Below, in pieces: positions 6,529-10,915 of a stretch of 10,915 nucleotides of DNA (the first letter of the stretch is position 1; each line of letters begins with the position of its first letter). Source of the stretch: Hyphomicrobiales bacterium. Its GTDB lineage: Bacteria > Pseudomonadota > Alphaproteobacteria > Rhizobiales > Aestuariivirgaceae. Location of the stretch: the NCBI GenBank assembly GCA_012032065.1, contig JAAURV010000074.1:1-10915 (forward strand), given 5' to 3'. Below the pieces are notes generated by a model. That model had not been told where the DNA came from. It did no database searches and was given only the letters and a program-made list of their open reading frames with translations. The translations under genes and the position numbers were made by a program.

Positions 6529-7359
6529 TCAGACGATATCCAGCGGCGTCTTTCGGCGGGGCGGCGGGAACTCCTTGTCGATCAGCGCTATGTCTTCCGC
6601 GTCGAGTTCGAAGTCCAATGCCTTGACGAAGTCGCGGACCCGGTCCGGCTGGGCGGACTTCGGAATGGGCAGCACGCCTTGCTTTGTCATGAGCCAAGCC
6701 AGCGCAACAGCGGAAGTGGCGGCTTTATGCTTGGAGGCAATCTTTGCCAATAGCGGGTGGCTGAGCAGGGCGGCCTGGCCCAATGGGCAATAGGCCATCG
6801 TCAGTAATCCGTGCTGTTGATGATATGGCAGCAGATCGAACTCGATACCGCGCGAACCGGCGTGGTAGAGCACCTGGTTTGCGATGCAGTGCTTGCCATT
6901 GGCCAAGCGATGCAACTCCTGCATGTCGTCCTTGTCGAAATTGCTGACACCCCAACGGACGATCTTGCCCGCTGCCTTGAGCTGTTCGAAAGCTTCCACA
7001 GATTCGGAAAGGCGGACGGAGCCGCGCCAATGAAGAAGATAGAGATCGATGCGATCCGTCTTGAGCCGCTTCAGACTCCTTTCGCAGGCGGCGATCGTGC
7101 CGTGATGCGAAGCATTGTGTGGAAGAACTTTGCTGACGAGATAGACGCGCTCTCGAAGACCTGCCATCGCATCCGCGACAACTTCTTCCGCGCCGCCATC
7201 GGCATACATTTCGGCGGTGTCGATCACCCGAAGGCCGAGTTCGATGCCTGTGCGCAAAGCCGCCGCTTCGGCGCCGCCGCCGCGTTCGCCCATGTGCCAT
7301 GTGCCGAGGCCAAGGGCGGGGAGTTTCGTTCCGTTTGGGAGCGTGACAGTCTTCGCCAT
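6529..7359 (-). CDS. Aldo/keto reductase
   Basis: This is an NAD(P)H-dependent oxidoreductase of the aldo/keto reductase superfamily, likely reducing aldehydes or ketones; the substrate is unknown. The 276-residue protein begins KTVTLPNGTKLPALGLGTWH. The catalytic tetrad is complete: Asp47 and Tyr52 in DTAEMYADG, Lys77 in LVSKVLP and His110 in LYLLHWRG. The cofactor-binding region IPKSAQPDRVRDF lies near the C-terminus, and the barrel strand VRWGVSNFD is typical. I chose ATG at 7357-7359. It gives the normal family start and lies one base after the sitD stop (TGA-C-ATG), whereas a longer frame to 7449 only reads sitD out of frame. That junction points to translational coupling with the metal transporter, which is unusual for this family. 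A link to metal or oxidative stress is possible but is inferred from position only. Confidence 0.93.
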   Translation of the reverse strand: MAKTVTLPNGTKLPALGLGTWHMGERGGGAEAAALRTGIELGLRVIDTAEMYADGGAEEVVADAMAGLRERVYLVSKVLPHNASHHGTIAACERSLKRLKTDRIDLYLLHWRGSVRLSESVEAFEQLKAAGKIVRWGVSNFDKDDMQELHRLANGKHCIANQVLYHAGSRGIEFDLLPYHQQHGLLTMAYCPLGQAALLSHPLLAKIASKHKAATSAVALAWLMTKQGVLPIPKSAQPDRVRDFVKALDFELDAEDIALIDKEFPPPRRKTPLDIV

Positions 7360-7360
7360 G

Positions 7361-8209
7361 TCACGCCGTTGCCTGGCGGGTGGCGAGCAGACCTTTGCGC
7401 GGCGCAAACAGAAGTGCCGCGACGAAGAGCGCTGCTTGCGCGAGGACAATGCAGGCGCCGGTCGCGGCGTCGAGATGGAAGCTTCCGATAGTCCCGGCGG
7501 CGGCGGATATGACCGCGGAGGCCACGGAGATCAGAAGCATGGCATCGAAGCGCGATGTCATCAGAAACCCAATGGCGCCGGGAGCGATCAGCATGGCGAC
7601 AACGAGGATAACACCAACGGCCTTGATTGAAACAACGATTGTCAGCGCCAGCGCCACCAGCATTCCATAGTGCAGAAATGCGACCGGCAAGCCGATGGCT
7701 TTTGCATGCGCCGGATCGAAGGATGCGAGCAGAAGATCGCGGCGGCGGAGGAGAACGAAGACGAGGCATCCGCCGCCGAAGATCACGACCTCCACGACGT
7801 CGCTCGTCTGTACGCCCAGCACATTGCCGAAGAGGATGTGCAGCAGATGCTGGTCGCTGTCGATCATGGTGAAGAGCACGAGGCCCAGCGCAAACATGCC
7901 GGAAAAAACGATGCCCAGTACCGTGTCGCTCTTGACCCGGCTGTTGGCGTTGAGCCAGCCGGAACCGGTGGCGCAGATGAGTGCCGCAAGGAATGCGCCA
8001 ATCGCCAGCGGCAATCCGGCCGCGGCCGCGAGCACGATGCCGGGAAGCACCGCATGCGATATCGCATCGCCCATCAGCGACCAGCCGCGCAGGATGAGAA
8101 AGCACGACATCACGGCGCAGCAGATGGCGATGACGACGGCGACGAACAGCGCGCGCTGCATAAAGGGAAACGAGAGCGGCAACACCAGCAACTGATTGAG
8201 CCAAGTCAT
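7361..8209 (-). CDS. sitD: Mn/Fe ABC transporter permease SitD
   Basis: This is an inner-membrane subunit of an ABC-3 family (SitCD/MntB/ZnuB) importer that moves Mn(II) and probably Fe(II) into the cytoplasm. The 282-residue protein is strongly hydrophobic with about eight to nine membrane helices. It carries the family signatures LMGDAISHAVLPG at 45-57, the cytoplasmic coupling region SFDPAHAKAIGLP near 163-175, and GVILVVAMLIAPGA at 199-212. The ATG lies inside the sitC stop (ATGA at 8206-8209) and has GAGGAA five bases upstream, so the start is well supported. A much longer frame to 9013 exists but its upstream half is only out-of-frame sitC. SitC and SitD differ enough in sequence to suggest a heterodimeric permease, as in other SitABCD systems. 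No defects are seen. Confidence 0.93.
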   Translation of the reverse strand: MTWLNQLLVLPLSFPFMQRALFVAVVIAICCAVMSCFLILRGWSLMGDAISHAVLPGIVLAAAAGLPLAIGAFLAALICATGSGWLNANSRVKSDTVLGIVFSGMFALGLVLFTMIDSDQHLLHILFGNVLGVQTSDVVEVVIFGGGCLVFVLLRRRDLLLASFDPAHAKAIGLPVAFLHYGMLVALALTIVVSIKAVGVILVVAMLIAPGAIGFLMTSRFDAMLLISVASAVISAAAGTIGSFHLDAATGACIVLAQAALFVAALLFAPRKGLLATRQATA

Positions 8210-9063
8210 GGCGTTTCCTCGCGGGGCTGCAGAGCGGCGCGGCGCGAGGCGATGAGGCCGTGTTTTGGAGCGAACACAAATGCGGCGAGGAACACGAGGG
8301 TTTGCAGCACGACGATGACGCCGCCGGTCGCGCCATCGATGAAGAAGCTCAAATATGCGCCGATGGCGCCGGTCAGCGTTCCGATGGCGATGCTGATGAG
8401 GATCAGGCGGTGAAAGCGATCGGTCAGAAGATAGGCGGTCGCTCCTGGCGTCACCACCATGGCGATCACCAGGCACGCGCCCACGGTTTGCAGCGCCGCC
8501 ACCGTGCAGGCCGCGAGCAGCGTGAAGAACAAGATCTTGAGCCGCGTTGGCCGCAGCCCCACGGCACGGGCGTGGTTCTCGTCGAAGAAGACCAGCATCA
8601 GGTCTTTCCATTTGATGCCGAGAATGAAAAGCGAAATCGCTCCGATGATGGCGACTTGAATGGCGTCCTCGTCGGCGATGCCGAGGATATTGCCGAGCAC
8701 GATGGTCTGGATGTTGACCGAGATCGGATTGACCGACGCAATGAACAGTCCCGCGGCGAAGAATGCCGTGAACACGACGCCGATCACCGCATCTTCCCGC
8801 AGACTTGTGACGTTGCGCACCAGCGCCATGCCGCCCGCTGCGAGAAGTCCCGCCGCGAATGCGCCCGCGGCATAGGGAAGTTTCATCAAGTACGCCGCCG
8901 CGACGCCAGGCACCACCGAGTGAGCCAGCGCATCGCCCATCAGCGACCAGCCTTTGAGCATGAGATAGGAGGACAGAAAGGCGCACACGCAGCCGATCAG
9001 CGCCGACACCCATATGGCTTTCACCATGTAGCCGTATTCGAAGGGGACCAGCAGCTCGCTCAT
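8206..9063 (-). CDS. sitC: Mn/Fe ABC transporter permease SitC
   Basis: This is the second inner-membrane permease of the same ABC-3 importer, 285 residues. The N-terminus FEYGYMVKAIWVSALIG is typical of SitC proteins. Conserved stretches are LMGDALAHSVVPG at 41-53, FFDENHARAVGL at 159-170, which contacts the ATPase, and GACLVIAMVVTPGA at 195-208. The C-terminal tail is positively charged, with Arg and Lys after the last helix. Its ATG overlaps the repaired sitB stop by four bases (9060-9063), and its stop overlaps the sitD start in the same way, indicating tightly coupled translation of equal subunit amounts. The frame is intact over its whole length, in contrast to the two genes upstream. 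ZnuB is the alternative family member, but the full four-gene set with two permeases and the SitB/SitA features favours manganese/iron. Confidence 0.93.
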   Translation of the reverse strand: MSELLVPFEYGYMVKAIWVSALIGCVCAFLSSYLMLKGWSLMGDALAHSVVPGVAAAYLMKLPYAAGAFAAGLLAAGGMALVRNVTSLREDAVIGVVFTAFFAAGLFIASVNPISVNIQTIVLGNILGIADEDAIQVAIIGAISLFILGIKWKDLMLVFFDENHARAVGLRPTRLKILFFTLLAACTVAALQTVGACLVIAMVVTPGATAYLLTDRFHRLILISIAIGTLTGAIGAYLSFFIDGATGGVIVVLQTLVFLAAFVFAPKHGLIASRRAALQPREETP

Positions 9064-9966
9064 GAAACGTCCGCCTTTCGCGGTTTGCGCTTCACTGGCT
9101 TCTTGCCGGCATCCGGTTCGCCATAAAACACCACGGGCGCTCGTCGTCGGTCAGCACCGTCACGCCGCGGCGGTCGTCGTCATCGTGCAGACTGGTGCCT
9201 TCGAGGCGGAAGTGACGGAGGACGCCACCGAAGGCGCGTTCGAGATTGGCTTGGGTGAAGGTCTCCGCGGTGGGACCCGCCGCGAGGACCGTGCGGTTGA
9301 TCAGCACCACCTGATCGCAGAAGTCGGGAACGCTGCCGAGATTGTGGGTTGAAACGAGCATCAGGTGACCTTGATCGCGGAGCTCCTTCAAGAGCGCCAC
9401 GATGGCGGTTTCGGTCTTGACATCGACGCCGGTGAACGGTTCGTCGAGCAGAATGATGCGGCCTTCCTGGGCAAGGGCGCGGGCAAGGAATACGCGTTTC
9501 TTCTGGCCGCCGGAAAGCTCGCCAATCTGGCGTTTGCGGAAGGCGGTCATGCCGGTTTTTTCGAGCGCAATATCCACTTTCTCGCCGTCGAGACGCGATG
9601 GAATGCGCAGGAACCCCATGTGGCCGTAACGGCCCATGGTCACGACATCTTCGACCAGCACGGGATAATTCCAGTCGACTCCTCAGATTGCGGCACATAG
9701 GCCACGATGTTCCGGCGCAACGCATCATGAACGGGGAGGCCGTTGATGCGAACCTCGCCGGTGGCAGGTTTCAAGAAACCCATGATGGTTTTGAAGAGCG
9801 TGGATTTTCCCGAGCCGTTGACGCCGACGAGGCCGCAGATCGTTCCTGGGCCCAGCGTGAAGTTCACGTTCTCAAGCGCGCGATTGCCATTGGGATAGGC
9901 GACGGTTGCGCCGCGCACCTCGATGGAGGCCGGAGTGGTTTCCGCCAAAGGCAGCGTTTTCAGCAT
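9060..9966 (-). CDS. sitB: Mn/Fe ABC transporter ATPase SitB, two frameshifts
   Basis: This is the cytoplasmic ATPase that drives the SitCD permease. All ABC motifs are present in the repaired 302-residue protein: Walker A GVNGSGKST at 48-56, Q-loop Gln93, signature LSGGQKKR at 151-158, Walker B IILLDEP at 171-177 and switch His208 (STHN). It is broken twice as given. Near 9679 one C is missing on the + strand: PQSEE should continue VDWNYPVLVEDVV but reads STGIIPCWSKMS and stops. Near 9134 another C is missing: LTDDERP should continue VVFYGEPDAGKKPVKRKP but reads WCFMANRM and stops at 9092. With both repaired the gene ends in TGA at 9060-9062, overlapping the sitC ATG exactly as sitC overlaps sitD. 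That agreement makes the repair convincing. As written, the first piece (9640-9966) and second piece (9092-9661) would give no whole ATPase. The sitA stop lies three bases before the ATG. Confidence 0.9.
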
Positions 9967-9969
9967 GGT

Positions 9970-10853
9970 CTAACTTGTGAATCCCTTGGCGATAGTTCCG
10001 GCCGTCACTTCGAGCAGCTTGAGATAAGTTGGTACCGGCCCATCGGACTCGGAGAGGGAGTCGACATAGAGCACGCCGCCGTAACGCGCGCCGGTTTCCT
10101 GCGCCACTTGCCGCGCCGGTTTGTCCGACACCGTGCTTTCGGAGAAGACAACGGGGATATTGTTGGCGCGCACCAGATCGATCACGGCACGCACCTGTTG
10201 CGGCGTTCCTTGCGCATCCGCATTGATGGGCCAGAGATAGGCTTCCTTCAAGCCAAAGTCGCGGGCGAGATAACTGAACGCGCCTTCCGAAGTGACGAGC
10301 CAGCGCTGATTTTCCGGGATCGCATCAGAGCCTCGCGGAGCGGCGCTTCGACGGCGCGAATTTGTTCGGAATAGGCGGCGGCGTTGCGGGCATAAGTCTC
10401 CGCGTTGCCGGGATCGTATTGCGAGAGGCCTTTGCGGATGTTCTCGACATAGATCAGCGCATTCCGAGGCGACATCCACGCGTGCGGGTTGGGCTTGCCC
10501 TCGTAGGCGCCCTCGCGGATCGGCATGGGTTCGACGCCATCCGTAACCACGACGCCCGGCACATCGCTCAGGTTCTCGAAAAAACGCTCGAACCAGCGTT
10601 CGAGATTCATGCCGTTCCAGAAAATGAGTTGCGCCTCCCGAGCCTTCACGATGTCGAGCGGAGTTGGCTGATAGTCGTGAATCTCCGCGCCGGGCTTGGT
10701 GATCGAGACGACTTCGGCGGCGCCCTTGGCGACGTTCTGCGCGATGTCCTGAATGACGGTGAAAGTGGTGACGGCGCGAAACGGGGCTTGCGGGAAGGCG
10801 CGTTTGGCCGGGAAGCGCGGCCAGGCCCAGCCGCGATCGCGCGGCGCGGTCAA
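9970..10853 (-). CDS. sitA: Mn/Fe periplasmic binding protein SitA, frameshifted
   Basis: This is a cluster A-I metal-binding protein (PsaA/MntC/SitA type) that delivers Mn(II) or Fe(II) to SitBCD in the periplasm. In the repaired frame, numbered from TTG at 10853, the four ligands are His59 (EIHDYQ), His124 (NPHAWMSP), Glu190 (TSEGAFSY) and Asp265 (LYVDSLS). A His-His-Glu-Asp set favours Mn/Fe over Zn, and the long His-rich loop of ZnuA is absent. Near 10326 one base is missing: PLREAL should continue DAIPENQRWLVTSEG but runs out of frame to a stop at 10248. The N-terminus is also uncertain. The body frame lacks a hydrophobic leader (it reads GWAWPRFPAKRAF), while the frame of ATG 10873-10875 holds RLGLAALP, so a further indel in the signal peptide is likely. 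The true start may be 10853 or 10875. About 294 residues, normal for the family. Confidence 0.88.
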
Positions 10854-10860
10854 AAGGGGG

Positions 10861-10874
10861 TGCTCCCAGGAGCA
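10861..10874 (-). promoter_or_regulatory. Small hairpin at the sitA translation start
   Basis: TGCTCC and GGAGCA are perfect inverted arms with a 2-base gap, placed between the promoter and the start at 10853. On the - strand the 3' arm contains GGGAG, a Shine-Dalgarno-like sequence 9 bases before the TTG at 10853. If that is the start, folding would hide the ribosome site. A second GGGAG at 10876-10880 could compete for the same CTCC arm. Confidence 0.25.
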
Positions 10875-10884
10875 TCTCCCGAAA

Positions 10885-10912
10885 ATTTTAGCATTGGCTA
10901 AACTATAGTCAA
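10885..10912 (-). promoter_or_regulatory. sit operon promoter
   Basis: On the - strand, TTGACT (complement of 10907-10912, 5 of 6 consensus) is followed after 16 bases by TAAAAT (complement of 10885-10890, 5 of 6). The predicted transcript start is near 10878. A leader of about 25 bases to the TTG at 10853, containing GGGAG, would be normal. Using ATG 10875 would leave almost no leader and a ribosome site touching the start codon. Confidence 0.65.
10887..10902. promoter_or_regulatory. MntR-like operator in the sit promoter
   Basis: TTTAGC (10887-10892), four bases, GCTAAA (10897-10902) is a perfect 6-bp palindrome. It covers the promoter spacer and overlaps the -10 box. The enterobacterial MntR site has the core ATAGC-N4-GCTAT, so the inner TAGC-N4-GCTA here is identical. 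Binding of a manganese-loaded DtxR/MntR-type protein would block RNA polymerase. An Irr-type iron box (TTTAGAA..TTCTAAA) shares the outer bases but not the centre, so Irr is the less likely reader. Confidence 0.6.
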
Positions 10913-10915
10913 TAG

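Noticed and set aside
5047..6753. 568-codon open frame on the + strand opposite guaA
   Set aside because: It is the antisense shadow of a high-GC gene; the opposite strand encodes unmistakable GMP synthase.
7360..7449. 30-residue extension of the aldo/keto reductase
   Set aside because: It is charged low-complexity sequence overlapping the end of sitD; the family start is at MAKTVTLPNG.
8210..9013. Long N-terminal extension of sitD to 9013
   Set aside because: It overlaps sitC out of frame, is His/Arg-rich and has no membrane character; ATG 8209 has a good ribosome site and the ATGA overlap.
9060..9966. Programmed ribosomal frameshifting in sitB
   Set aside because: The sites lack a slippery heptamer, there are two in one gene, and other genes show the same type of base loss.

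Overview
The window looks like a chromosomal piece of a high-GC alphaproteobacterium, probably Hyphomicrobiales-like or a neighbouring order. This rests on the GC-rich codon use, an alphaproteobacterial-style GuaA, a sitABCD-type manganese/iron transporter in the order usual for rhizobia, and a VapB/VapC pair of a type I associate with rhizobia. The genus cannot be read from the sequence alone.

Layout. Bases 1-1405 (+ strand) hold two adjacent genes for P-loop NTPase-like proteins of unknown role. The first is cut by the window edge and carries a one-base frameshift. Bases 1406-1650 are non-coding and packed with inverted repeats: a possible terminator, a separate 8-bp inverted repeat, and a two-hairpin palindromic element (1540-1649) flanked by a 7-bp direct repeat. 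That element abuts a decayed vapBC toxin-antitoxin pair (about 1651-2323), in which the antitoxin is frameshifted and the toxin has two in-frame stops and no start codon. A GNRA-loop hairpin at 2327-2346 separates it from the convergent genes that follow.

Everything from 2348 to 10875 is on the - strand. In transcription order these are sitA, sitB, sitC, sitD (periplasmic binding protein, ATPase and two permeases for Mn(II)/Fe(II)), an aldo/keto reductase starting one base after sitD, guaA (GMP synthase), and a SWIM zinc-finger SNF2 family helicase. Upstream of sitA there is a good sigma-70-like promoter. A TTTAGC-N4-GCTAAA palindrome lies across its spacer and -10 box, which fits repression by an MntR/DtxR-type metal sensor. 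sitB/sitC and sitC/sitD are joined by 4-base ATGA overlaps once sitB is corrected.

A notable feature is the number of single-base indels. There is one in the first NTPase gene, one in vapB, two in sitB and at least one in sitA, while guaA, the helicase, sitC, sitD and the reductase are clean. In the sit genes each break is repaired by restoring one G on the coding strand, and the repaired proteins match the family well. Assembly error or very recent inactivation are both possible.

I do not see a clearly new multi-gene system. The most interesting items are the tandem NTPase pair, the twin-hairpin repeat next to dead vapBC, and the compact metal-regulated sit promoter with the attached reductase.
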